Source of the DNA: JBGAHD01 sp044226395
Lineage (GTDB): Bacteria; Pseudomonadota; Gammaproteobacteria; Xanthomonadales; Ahniellaceae
Assembly (NCBI GenBank): GCA_044226395.1
Contig: JBGAHD010000003.1
Location: forward strand, 310,001-374,000
DNA: 64,000 bases
Direction of reading: 5' to 3'
Shown: positions 31,703-39,572 of the stretch, in pieces
Layout of the letters: every line of letters begins with the position of its first letter
How positions within the stretch are numbered: position 1 is the stretch's first letter
Notes under the pieces: model-generated
Told to the model about the DNA's origin: nothing
Seen by the model: the letters and a program-made list of their open reading frames with translations, nothing else
Database searches by the model: none
Made by a program: the position numbers and the translations under genes

Positions 31703-31777
31703 GGGCGCGTAGCTCAGCGGTAGAGCACTACCTTGACATGGTAGGGGTCACAGGTTCGATCCCTGTCGCGCCCACCA
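31703..31777 (+). tRNA. tRNA-Val (anticodon GAC)
   Basis: 75 bases with CCA encoded. Acceptor GGGCGCG/CGCGCCC, D arm GCTC-AGCGGTA-GAGC, anticodon stem CTACC/GGTAG around TTGACAT (anticodon GAC), T arm ACAGG-TTCGATC-CCTGT. All stems pair. Confidence 0.97.
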
Positions 31778-32196
31778 CTCACCGGCGGTTCCCACCCGCG
31801 ATTCGCGGGGCGAGGTCTGGCCGCCGGTTCCGCGAAGTCCCTTCACCTTCGGCCCCGCGTGGCGATGTCGCGTGACGTGGACTTCGAGCGCTCCGACTCG
31901 GCGACCCATCGCGGTCGTGCCCGTCTAACACGCCATTTCGCCCCCGATCGGCACAACTCATGTGACGGAAGACGCCTTTCGACGCTTGTTCACCTGCGCG
32001 CGATTGACACTCGTGGGCGTGGGCGATTCACTAGCGCCGCGGCCGACGCGATGGTCCGAGGTCGATCGCGGATGGGCTGCGCCGATGGCGCCGCGTGTGA
32101 CGGTGTCGATGACGGCGAGTCCGTATCCTGTTCGCGCGCCCGATGCGCGTCGTAGTTCCGAGCGGCCCCGCGTGCCGCCTTCGTTCGAGGTAGCTC
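31778..32196 (+). other. Gene-free stretch with nested hairpin after tRNA-Val
   Basis: 419 bases with no convincing gene. At 31781-31828 an 8-bp outer stem (ACCGGCGG/CCGCCGGT) encloses a 6-bp inner stem (CCCGCG/CGCGGG), starting 4 bases after the tRNA; it lacks a T run but may end or process the transcript. The remainder is upstream sequence of the metalloprotease, with GAGGTAG just before its ATG. Confidence 0.5.
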
Positions 32197-35031
32197 ATGA
32201 CCCCATTCTTCCGCGCTCTCGGCCCTTGCTTGGTGTCGTGCGGCTTGCTGGTTTCGGCCGCGCCCGTGTCGGCGCAGATCGCGTCGCGACCGGCGAACGA
32301 TCCCGCGCTCGGCGCCTTGATCGAACCCCTGGTGCGTCGCGACAGCATCGGTCTGACGGTGGAGAAGCTCGCCGAGGGCGGCGAGAAGGTCGATCTTCAA
32401 GGTCGCTATCAGCAAGTCACGCTCGCGCAGCTCGATTCGTCCGGCGAGGTGATGGTCGGTTGCGTGGGCACGATGGACGAGGCCAATCGCTTCTTCGGCC
32501 GCGATCTGTTCACCGGCGCGCCCGTGGCGAAGCTCGCGGCGGAGGAATCGATCGAGACGATCGCGCGTCGTCATGGCATGAGCCCGGCCGAGTACCAGTT
32601 CTATTCCGATCTCGCGGGTCAAGCGAAGTCGCTGATGCAGGCCAAGGCGTCGTCGATCCTGATCGTCAACAACGACACCACGGCCGAAGGCTTCAATTCC
32701 ACGGCGCCGCAGATTCTGCCGGCGCCGGGCAATAACACCAACCCCAATCTCGGCGCGCAGCGCTTGGCGTTGTTCAACGCGGCGGCGGCGGTGTGGTCGG
32801 CGTTTCTCGACAGCACGGTCACCATTCGCGTGCGCGCGAATTTCGATTCGCTCACGCCTTGTAGCAATGGCGGCGGCGTGCTCGGCGCGGCGGGTTCGAT
32901 CAGCATCTTCCGCAATTTCTCCAACGCCGGTTTCACCAACACGTTTTATCCCGGCGCGCTGGCCAACAAGCAGGCGGGTCTGGATCTGGACACGGTGTCG
33001 CCCGATATCGGCGCGCGCTTCAACAGCGACATCGACACGGGCTGTCTGGGCGCGGGCACGCATTTCTACTATGGCCTGGACAACGCCACGCCCTCGCAGA
33101 CGGTGAATCTGTTCGTGGTCGTGCTGCATGAACTCGGCCACGGTCTGGGCTCGGCCAGCTTCGCCAATCAAGACGGCACCTACGCGGGCGCCACCGGCAC
33201 CACGCCCGACATCTGGGCACGCTTCATGTTCGACAACACGCAGAACCTGAGTTGGTTCGACATGGCCGCGTCGCAGCGCGCGGCGTCGGCGCTCAACACG
33301 GGGCATTTGTTTTGGGATGGCGCCAATGTGCGCAATGCCTCGGGTGCGCTGACGGCGGGACGCGAGGCCGGCACGGGTCGCGTGGAGTTGTTCGCGCCCA
33401 ATCCCTATCAGAACGGCTCGTCGGTCTCGCACTACGGCACCGCCGTCACACCGAGCTTGTTGATGGAACCGATCATCGTCGCCGGCATCGCGCTCGATCT
33501 CGATCTGACCCGACAGCAGATGCGCGACATCGGGTGGTATCGCGACGCCAATGGCGATCTCGCGGCCGACACCATCACCAATGTCCAGCCGTCCAGCGGC
33601 ACGCTGACCATCGGCGCCGTGCGCAACATCACGTGGACGAATACGTCGGGCTTCACGCGTAATGTCACCATCGAGCTGTCGACCAATGGCGGCACCACGT
33701 ATCCGACGGTGATCGCCAGCAACATCGCCAACACCGGCACCTTCGCCTGGACCGTGCCCAACACGCCGACCACCCAGGCGCGCGTGCGCGTGCGCGAGCA
33801 CGATTTCCTGGCGCCCCTTGGCGCGTCCTCGGCCAACTTCACCATCGGCGCCAACACCGCGCCGACGTTCGCGCCCGCCGCCGCGCTGACGCGACAGCAG
33901 GGCAATAATCCGATCCAGGCGACCGTGGGCACGGTCAGCGACACGCAATCGGGCGCGGGCGCGCTCACGGTGACGCAGATCGCGGGCGGCACCGCCACGG
34001 GCATCGTCGTGACCAACGTCGTCAACAGCAATGGCACGGTCAGCGCGCAAGTCAGCGCCACGTGCACGGCGACCGCGGGCACGGTGCGTTTTCAGGTGTC
34101 CGACGGATCGCTGTTGGGCACGGGCGATCTGGGCGTGCAGGTCACGGCCAATACGCCGCCGACCATCGGCTACACGAGTCAAAGCGTGGTCGGTGGCGGT
34201 GGCGCGACCATCAGCACCTCGTCGCCGATCACCGAGAACGGCTTCATCGCCGCGGTCGCGGTGCAAAGTACCGGCACATACACCGGTGGCATCACGGTCA
34301 CGGCCAATGGCGTGATCACGCTGACCAATGCCGCGCCCGTGGGCACGCACACGATCACGATTCGCGCCACCGACAATTGCAACGTCAGCACCGACGCGAG
34401 CTTCTTGCTGCAGGTCACCAACACCGCGCCGAGCTTCACCGCCGGCACCGCCGTGACGCGTCAGCAAGGCAGCGCTGGCGGCGCGGCCGTGACCCTCGGC
34501 ACCGTCAACGACGCGCAAACGCCGCGCGGCAATCTGACCGTGACGCAGATCGCCGGCGGCACCGCGACGGGCATCACCGCGTCGAACTTCCTCAACACCA
34601 ATGGCACGATCACGGCCGTGCTCGCGGCCAATTGCTCGGCCGTCGCGGGCACGGTGCGCTTTCAGGTCAGCGACGGCAACATGACCGGCGTGGGCGATCT
34701 GACCGTCAACGTCACGGCCAATACGCCGCCGAACTTGGGCGCTTATGTCGGCGACGAGTTGGCCTTGGGCGGTGGCGCGACGTTCTTGCCCAGCATCGCG
34801 CCGAGCGACAACGGCACGGTCGACACGCTCGAAGCCAGCCTCACGCCGGCTGGCTTCACCGGCACCGCGAGCACGACGCTCGCCACCGGCGGCGTCACGC
34901 TGGCCAATGCCGGGCCCTTGGGCGAGTACACGCTCAATGTCGTCGCCACCGACAACTGCGGCGCCACGCGCACGGCCACCGCGCCCGTGTCGGTGAGCAA
35001 CGAGCCGATCTTCAACGACGGATTCGAATAA
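32197..35031 (+). CDS. Secreted zinc metalloprotease with two tandem repeat domains and C-terminal FNDGFE motif
   Basis: 944 residues. Signal peptide 1-26 (ending PVSAQ). The zinc motif HELGHGLGSAS lies at about residue 310: HExxHxxG is present, but Ser stands at the third-ligand position of metzincins. SSVSHYG, some 100 residues later, and SLLMEP resemble the C-terminal part of this extracellular protease class. A fibronectin-like segment follows (about 465-550), then two homologous beta repeats (nt 33853-34419 and 34420-34998), each with TVTQIAGGTATGI and GTVRFQVSDG. The last residues are EPIFNDGFE, a motif shared with other secreted proteins here. Substrate unknown. Confidence 0.85.
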   Translation: MTPFFRALGPCLVSCGLLVSAAPVSAQIASRPANDPALGALIEPLVRRDSIGLTVEKLAEGGEKVDLQGRYQQVTLAQLDSSGEVMVGCVGTMDEANRFFGRDLFTGAPVAKLAAEESIETIARRHGMSPAEYQFYSDLAGQAKSLMQAKASSILIVNNDTTAEGFNSTAPQILPAPGNNTNPNLGAQRLALFNAAAAVWSAFLDSTVTIRVRANFDSLTPCSNGGGVLGAAGSISIFRNFSNAGFTNTFYPGALANKQAGLDLDTVSPDIGARFNSDIDTGCLGAGTHFYYGLDNATPSQTVNLFVVVLHELGHGLGSASFANQDGTYAGATGTTPDIWARFMFDNTQNLSWFDMAASQRAASALNTGHLFWDGANVRNASGALTAGREAGTGRVELFAPNPYQNGSSVSHYGTAVTPSLLMEPIIVAGIALDLDLTRQQMRDIGWYRDANGDLAADTITNVQPSSGTLTIGAVRNITWTNTSGFTRNVTIELSTNGGTTYPTVIASNIANTGTFAWTVPNTPTTQARVRVREHDFLAPLGASSANFTIGANTAPTFAPAAALTRQQGNNPIQATVGTVSDTQSGAGALTVTQIAGGTATGIVVTNVVNSNGTVSAQVSATCTATAGTVRFQVSDGSLLGTGDLGVQVTANTPPTIGYTSQSVVGGGGATISTSSPITENGFIAAVAVQSTGTYTGGITVTANGVITLTNAAPVGTHTITIRATDNCNVSTDASFLLQVTNTAPSFTAGTAVTRQQGSAGGAAVTLGTVNDAQTPRGNLTVTQIAGGTATGITASNFLNTNGTITAVLAANCSAVAGTVRFQVSDGNMTGVGDLTVNVTANTPPNLGAYVGDELALGGGATFLPSIAPSDNGTVDTLEASLTPAGFTGTASTTLATGGVTLANAGPLGEYTLNVVATDNCGATRTATAPVSVSNEPIFNDGFE
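33853..34998 (+). repeat. Two tandem in-frame repeats of about 190 codons within the metalloprotease gene
   Basis: Copy 1 at 33853-34419 and copy 2 at 34420-34998. Both begin NTAP[TS]F, contain TRQQG, TVTQIAGGTATGI, GTVRFQVSDG and VTANTPP, and end before N-[TE]-[AP]. This points to duplication of one extracellular beta-sandwich unit. Confidence 0.85.
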
Positions 35032-35040
35032 CGCGCCGAT

Positions 35041-35065
35041 CGACGCGCGCGTGAAGCGCGCGTCG
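35041..35065. terminator. Hairpin between convergent metalloprotease and parA genes
   Basis: A perfect 10-bp stem (CGACGCGCGC/GCGCGCGTCG, loop GTGAA) in the 42-bp gap between two converging genes. No T run on either strand, so bidirectional termination is only probable. Confidence 0.5.
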
Positions 35066-35073
35066 CGGTTCGC

Positions 35074-35787
35074 TCAAGCCGCGCCTAGCGCGAACGCCAT
35101 CTCGGGCGGCGCGCGGTCTTGGCTGACGCGCGGCACCGGCAGCGAAGACAGGACCCAGCGCAGCAGCGGCATCCAGTCCTCGCGCATTTCGCTGTCGAGC
35201 AACTCGTGCTCGTCATATAGCGCGCGGCCTTCGCCGATCAGATTGACGTAGTGCATCGAATCGCGAATGCGACCGACGCAGGGGAAGGGCAGTTGCCCGA
35301 TCTGTTCTTCCAACTCGCGCGCCGCGCGCGAACGCGGCCGCACGCGATTGGCCACCAGGCCCACGCGCAGGCGCTGATCGCGCACTTCGCGCATGCGCGA
35401 CAACAATTCGGTGAAGGCCTGGGTCGCCGCGAAATCCATCGCCGAGGGCATGACCGGAATCAGCAGCAGATCGGCGCTGCGCAACAGCGCTGAAAGCTCA
35501 TGGCCTTGAATGGCCGCGGGCGTGTCGACGATCAGGCATTCGGTGCGCGCCGGCACCGCCAGCATCCAACCGGACTTGAGGCCGTGGCCGGGCCGCGTCT
35601 GCGGCACGGTGAGGACGCGGGGCAGATTCTCGTGACGACGTTGGCCCCAGCGCACGGCCGAGCGTTGTGGGTCGCAATCAAGCACCGCCACGGCGCGACC
35701 ATTCTGCGCGAAAAACGCCGCCAGACTCGCCGCCAACGTGCTTTTGCCACATCCCCCTTTCGGGTTGGCCACCACGATGCGCAACAT
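35074..35787 (-). CDS. ParA-family ATPase (orphan)
   Basis: 237 residues from the ATG at 35787, preceded by AGGGG; a longer frame upstream lacks a ribosome site. The deviant Walker A is VVANPKGGCGKSTLAASLA (residues 4-22), with Walker A' DCDPQRSAVRW and switch region IVDTPAAIQG. It belongs to the short ParA/MinD-like group that positions DNA or protein complexes by ATP-driven surface patterning. No parB or parS-like repeat is visible next to it, so it is not the chromosome-partition pair; the cargo is unknown. Confidence 0.88.
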   Translation of the reverse strand: MLRIVVANPKGGCGKSTLAASLAAFFAQNGRAVAVLDCDPQRSAVRWGQRRHENLPRVLTVPQTRPGHGLKSGWMLAVPARTECLIVDTPAAIQGHELSALLRSADLLLIPVMPSAMDFAATQAFTELLSRMREVRDQRLRVGLVANRVRPRSRAARELEEQIGQLPFPCVGRIRDSMHYVNLIGEGRALYDEHELLDSEMREDWMPLLRWVLSSLPVPRVSQDRAPPEMAFALGAA

Positions 35788-35996
35788 GCTTCGCCCCTGA
35801 TCCCGCGTGTCGTGAATCCGTGCGAGCCGCGCTGAAAGGTCCATGCTTGTCGCGGACTCGGCTCGCGCCGCGGGCAAGCCCGCGCGCGCCGGCGCATCCG
35901 TGCACCGCGGAAACCCCGAGCGAACTCGGTGGATCCTGGGTCCGAGCTTATGCAGGGCTGGCGAGGTAATCGGTGTCGTCGATCACGTTTCAGCGA

Positions 35997-36458
35997 TCAT
36001 GGCGCCGTCGGCGCCAGGTGCGAGCGTGTCCAGCGCACGATGTCGGCCGCGCCCGAAGCGCCCGAGCGCCGCGCCAGCTCGCGTCCGCGATGAAACAGCA
36101 CCAGGGTCGGAATACTGCGAATGCCCAGGCGCGCCGCCGTGGCTTGCGCCTGATCGGTATCGACTTTGATCAAGCGCACGCGCGGCTCGAGTTCGGCGGC
36201 GGCGCGTTCGAACTCCGGCGCCATCATCTTGCAGGGCGGACACCACGTGGCCCAGAAGTCCACCAGCACGGGCACGTCGTTGCGTTCGATCTGTCGCTGA
36301 TAGGCCGCCTCGTCGAGCGCGTGCGCGTGACCGGTGAACAAGGGGCGATGACATTGACCGCACGCCGGCGCCTCGCCCAGGCGCTCGCCCGGCACGCGAT
36401 TGATCGCGCCGCAGGCGGGACAGACCAGGTGCAGGGCATCGGACATGGGCACGCTCAT
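35997..36458 (-). CDS. trxC: Thioredoxin 2 (TrxC) with WCPPC active site
   Basis: 153 residues (149 if begun at the ATG at 36446). TrxC signature: an N-terminal zinc module with two CxxC pairs (LVCPACGAI and PACGQCHRPLF) before the thioredoxin fold. The active site reads WATWCPPCKMM, with Pro in place of the common Gly in WCGPC. The cis-Pro loop is SIPTLVLFHRG. It is a cytoplasmic disulfide reductase, usually part of the oxidative-stress response. No clear operon partner. Confidence 0.92.
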   Translation of the reverse strand: MSVPMSDALHLVCPACGAINRVPGERLGEAPACGQCHRPLFTGHAHALDEAAYQRQIERNDVPVLVDFWATWCPPCKMMAPEFERAAAELEPRVRLIKVDTDQAQATAARLGIRSIPTLVLFHRGRELARRSGASGAADIVRWTRSHLAPTAP

Positions 36459-37000
36459 CGACCAGGGACTGACCCCGGCGACAACGCGTCGAGGCCGTCG
36501 ATGACAATGGTGGCGGACGCGCGGGATTCAATGTCGAAGCGGGCCGGGCGCGGACATAAGCGCCGGTCATATTAGGCCGCGTGCATCTAGGGCGACCGTC
36601 CTCGCGCGTCCCTGTTCGAGTTTCCAGCGCGACCGCGCGTCGATTCGACATTTGCGCCAAGTTGAATTTGTGTGTCGCGAATCCATGTCCATGACATCGA
36701 CGCCGCGCGCGCCCCAAAGATTAGCGGCGCTGTCCAAACGCGCGTTCTAGGTCAATGCCAAGAGGGAGTTAGCGCGCGCCGTCGCGCACGGTTGTCGTGC
36801 GCGACACCTGGACAAGTCCTTGAGCGACTGAGCGCGCATCGCGCGTCATGGCGGGTGAACGCGCGTTACTGCGTATGCCGATGGGCGATTTCAAAACTTT
36901 TTTTCTCCCGCGAAGACGCGGGGTGACGTATTCTCTCGCGCCGACCGGGATCAACGATTGATGCCGACGACAGATCGGCCGCGACTGACAGGAGTGACAC
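36459..37000. other. Gene-free stretch upstream of the ArsR-type regulator
   Basis: 542 bases without a supported gene. A perfect 9-bp hairpin (GTCGCGCAC/GTGCGCGAC, loop GGTTGTC) lies at 36781-36805. A T-rich tract (about 36893-36905) precedes the regulator, whose ribosome site AGGAG is at 36990-36994. I see no promoter I can defend. Confidence 0.5.
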
Positions 37001-37351
37001 ATGGCGAAAGTGCAATCGGCGAAGAACACCACGGCCACGGGCGCGGCCATGAAGGCCCACGCCAACAAAGCCGCGAAACTGCTTCGCGCCATGGGCAACC
37101 CGCAACGCCTGCGCGTGTTGTGCCTGCTCACCGAAGATGAAATGTCCGTCGGTCAGATCAACGAGCAAGTCGACCTCAGTCAATCGGCGCTGTCGCAGCA
37201 TCTCGCCGTGTTGCGCGCCGAGGAACTGGTCGAGACGCGGCGCGAATCGCAGACGATCTACTACTCGCTCGCCGCGGGCCCCGTGCGCGACGTGGTCAAG
37301 ACCCTGGCCAAGCACTACTGCGCGCCAGCGGCGAAGCGCGCGCGACGCTGA
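37001..37351 (+). CDS. ArsR/SmtB-family regulator, BigR/SqrR-like
   Basis: 116-residue winged helix repressor. The helix-turn-helix is MSVGQINEQVDLSQSALSQH, followed by the wing LVETRRESQTIYYSL. It lacks the ELCVCDL metal site of ArsR. Instead it has exactly two cysteines, Cys41 in RVLCLLTEDE and Cys107 in KHYCAP, the positions used by sulfide/persulfide sensors BigR and SqrR, so a sulfane-sulfur or redox sensing role is inferred. AGGAG lies 6 bases before the ATG. No sulfide-oxidising genes are adjacent; the cNMP-rhodanese gene is 25 kb away. Confidence 0.88.
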   Translation: MAKVQSAKNTTATGAAMKAHANKAAKLLRAMGNPQRLRVLCLLTEDEMSVGQINEQVDLSQSALSQHLAVLRAEELVETRRESQTIYYSLAAGPVRDVVKTLAKHYCAPAAKRARR

Positions 37352-37360
37352 TCGCGCGCG
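37337..37360 (+). terminator. Hairpin at the end of the ArsR-type gene
   Basis: 9-bp stem CGCGCGCGA/TCGCGCGCG with loop CGCTGA overlapping the stop codon. No T run follows, so termination is uncertain. Confidence 0.35.
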
Positions 37361-37707
37361 TGTCGGCGCGATGAGCGTGGCGACTCGGCGTTCCGATAGG
37401 CCTCGACCCCACGTGGGAAAGATTCCGGCCGCGGCTTCGCGGCCAGTGATCTGAACCGCGCGTCTTTCCTCAAGCCATCAGGCCAAGTCGTCCCGCCGGG
37501 CGATCGCGTGGCCGCGCCCCAATGGCACTTCACGACACCCGCGTGGCCCCTCTCGCCCGCGTCTTCCGTTCAATGGGCCGATGACCCCGAAGAACGGCGC
37601 TCCACGCATGGCGACATCGGTTCGTCCGCCCCGCGTGCGACGCTGTTCTCGGATCGACCCCACGAGGGGCAGCCAACGCGGCGCCCGACGCCGAACGAGG
37701 AGAAATC
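37352..37707. other. Gene-free stretch between the ArsR-type and lipoprotein genes
   Basis: 356 bases in which I find no gene, tRNA or repeat. Its last 11 bases carry GAGGAG (37697-37702), the ribosome site of the lipoprotein gene. Confidence 0.5.
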
Positions 37708-38631
37708 GTGACCACTTCGATACGCCACCGCTGGATCCTGGCGGCCCTGTTGATGCCGATGCTGTCGGCCTGCGCCGACACGCCCGCGGATCTGGCCAAG
37801 CGCGTTCAAACCACCTTCGAGGCCGGCGACATGGACGCCGCCACCAAACTCGCCGAGATCGATCAGTCGCCATCGGACCTTCGATTTTTCTACTTCGATC
37901 AGGTCAATGACTGCGGCGACCCCAAGATCACCTGCAAGGCCTCGATTGGGCCGCTCGACGACGAGTTCAAACAGCGCTTGACCGAGCAACAGGCCGAAGG
38001 ACTGCAAGCCGTGGCTCCGCCCGAGGGCCTGGTCCGGATCGAAGTTCACGGCGAGGGCATGAGCGGCAATATGAGCATGCCTTACGGCAAGGTCGGCGGC
38101 GCCTACAAGCTCATTGCTTTTCGCTACTCCGATGAAGCGGTCGCGCGTCAGCGCGCGCGCGACTTCAAGTCCTTTCTCGACGAGATGCTGGCCAAAGGCG
38201 TCTACGATCCGGAAACGCGCGAGAACGACATGGACTGGCAATCCAAGGCGCAGGCCTTGCCAGCCGATGGCGGCGAAGCTGGCGCCTGGTTTGTCGCGCG
38301 TTCCGAAGGCTTGAGCCGCGCCGCGGCCGCGAACGATCCCGATGCCGCCGCCAGCGTGGGCGATCCCTGGGCCGAGATCATCTTCGCCGCGAAAGGTTTT
38401 GACGACAAACCCGTCCCGCTGGACTATCGTCAACGCAAATTGCGCGTGCAATCGGCGCGCTTCATCCGCGACGTCAAGGTGCACGGCGGCTATCAACTCG
38501 GCGACACGGCGGCCGTGGCCTACGAGGCCATCGATTCGGCGGGCTGGACCCAGCGCGGCGCCGCGCTGCTGATCCGCGAGCGTGGTCAATGGAGTATCGG
38601 CGGCACGACCAAAGTCGAGTATCCGCGGTGA
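37708..38631 (+). CDS. Lipoprotein of unknown function
   Basis: 307 residues from a GTG start with GAGGAG 5 bases upstream. The signal peptide ends in the lipobox MLSAC (Cys22), so the mature protein is lipid-anchored. No recognised domain. Charged and moderately Ala-rich; internal features include a short Gly/Met stretch (GEGMSGNMSMPYGKVGG) and a C-terminal beta-rich part with ALLIRERGQWSIGGTTKVEY, which resembles the ending of DUF-type periplasmic proteins. Asp at +2 (C-A-D) does not occur, so outer-membrane retention is expected (inference). Confidence 0.8.
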   Translation: MTTSIRHRWILAALLMPMLSACADTPADLAKRVQTTFEAGDMDAATKLAEIDQSPSDLRFFYFDQVNDCGDPKITCKASIGPLDDEFKQRLTEQQAEGLQAVAPPEGLVRIEVHGEGMSGNMSMPYGKVGGAYKLIAFRYSDEAVARQRARDFKSFLDEMLAKGVYDPETRENDMDWQSKAQALPADGGEAGAWFVARSEGLSRAAAANDPDAAASVGDPWAEIIFAAKGFDDKPVPLDYRQRKLRVQSARFIRDVKVHGGYQLGDTAAVAYEAIDSAGWTQRGAALLIRERGQWSIGGTTKVEYPR

Positions 38632-38784
38632 GGTGACTGCGCGCGTCGTGGTTCGGCGCGCGCATCGCGAAAGCAAGGAACCGCGTGGATGGTTGTCTAG
38701 AGCGCTGGAAGGCGAAAGCCGGGACTCGCGGTGACTCACTAGGGCGCACTCGAAGCCAGCGCTCAAGCCGACTAGCCAGGCGCG

Positions 38785-38905
38785 AAAAAACCGGGCGCGA
38801 CTTCACAGCCGCGCCCGGTGGCCCAACCCACGATCCCACGCCGCGTCAACATGCCTGGTCGTGACGAAGCGCGGACTCGTCCGCTCGTGCCTACTGCTCG
38901 CACGA
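38785..38905 (-). ncRNA. Candidate small RNA, element 1
   Basis: On the minus strand, 5' to 3': hairpin TCGTGC/GCACGA (38885-38905), 25 bases, the 9-mer ACCAGGCAT (38851-38859), 32 bases, a 9-bp terminator stem CCGGGCGCG/CGCGCCCGG (38791-38818) and six T. The stem, T run and 9-mer recur in element 2 with the same spacing. The 5' end and promoter are unknown. Confidence 0.4.
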
Positions 38906-39230
38906 TGGACGCTTGTCTGCCGTGGCTGCCGAGTGCCACGCCTTCGAAGCGTCGACGTCAGTATGTCGATCGCGTCTTCGCTCGCCCAGGATGAAACCGG
39001 GAAGAAATCGTTCGTGTTCGCGGCGCACGCGTGAGTTTCGTCGCGTTCTGGGGTGCTCGCTAACAAGAATCGCAACAGTTGCCTTGGCCTATTGGCGAAG
39101 TTCGTCGCGCGTGCCGTCTTGACGCGGCTGTCGTCGACGCGACGCAATCACCAAGCTTTTCGACGCGCCTCGTGCGCGACGTCATGAGCGTGCGAGCTGA
39201 CTCGCGACACGCGTCGATCGTGGAATGAAG

Positions 39231-39342
39231 AAAAAACCGGGCGCGCCTCGCGGCAACGCCCGGGGACGAAGCAAGGCGCGCGCGTGCGCGTCCCTATGCC
39301 TGGTAGCGACGCCCACACGCGAGCGATGGCTCCGTGCCATCG
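39231..39342 (-). ncRNA. Candidate small RNA, element 2
   Basis: On the minus strand, 5' to 3': hairpin CGATGGC/GCCATCG (39324-39342), 19 bases, ACCAGGCAT (39296-39304), 32 bases, terminator stem CCGGGCG/CGCCCGG (39237-39263, with an inner GCC/GGC) and six T. The 5' hairpin has a different sequence from that of element 1 yet still pairs, which supports a conserved structure. Confidence 0.4.
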
Positions 39343-39572
39343 TCGCGGACCGCATGCCGTCGCCACGCCACAGGCGCGCGAAGACGACGGCATGTGCCCG
39401 CCCACTTCACAACTCGCAATCGACGCCGAAAGCGGCTCATGCCCGCGCGAACGCGCCGAACCCCAAGCGCTTGACGCCCGCGACCGCGCCTGTCGACAAT
39501 GCCGTCATCCACACCGTCCGGGGACGACCCCGCGACGCCAAGTCCGCAGCGGGGACGGCCCCAGGAAGCCCC

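Larger units (their letters stand above)
38632..39572. other. Long non-coding interval containing two repeated minus-strand elements
   Basis: 941 bases with no protein gene I can support; open frames here are Arg-rich, lack ribosome sites and run into terminator hairpins. It contains two related minus-strand elements, described separately, each ending in a GC hairpin plus six T. Confidence 0.6.

Noticed and set aside
31990..34518. 842-codon open frame antisense to the metalloprotease
   Set aside because: Shadow of the sense gene; its Arg/His/Ala composition is typical of reverse frames here.
38803..39147. 114-codon minus-strand frame inside the non-coding interval
   Set aside because: It ends within the terminator hairpin of candidate small RNA 1, has no ribosome site and an Arg/Thr-rich composition.
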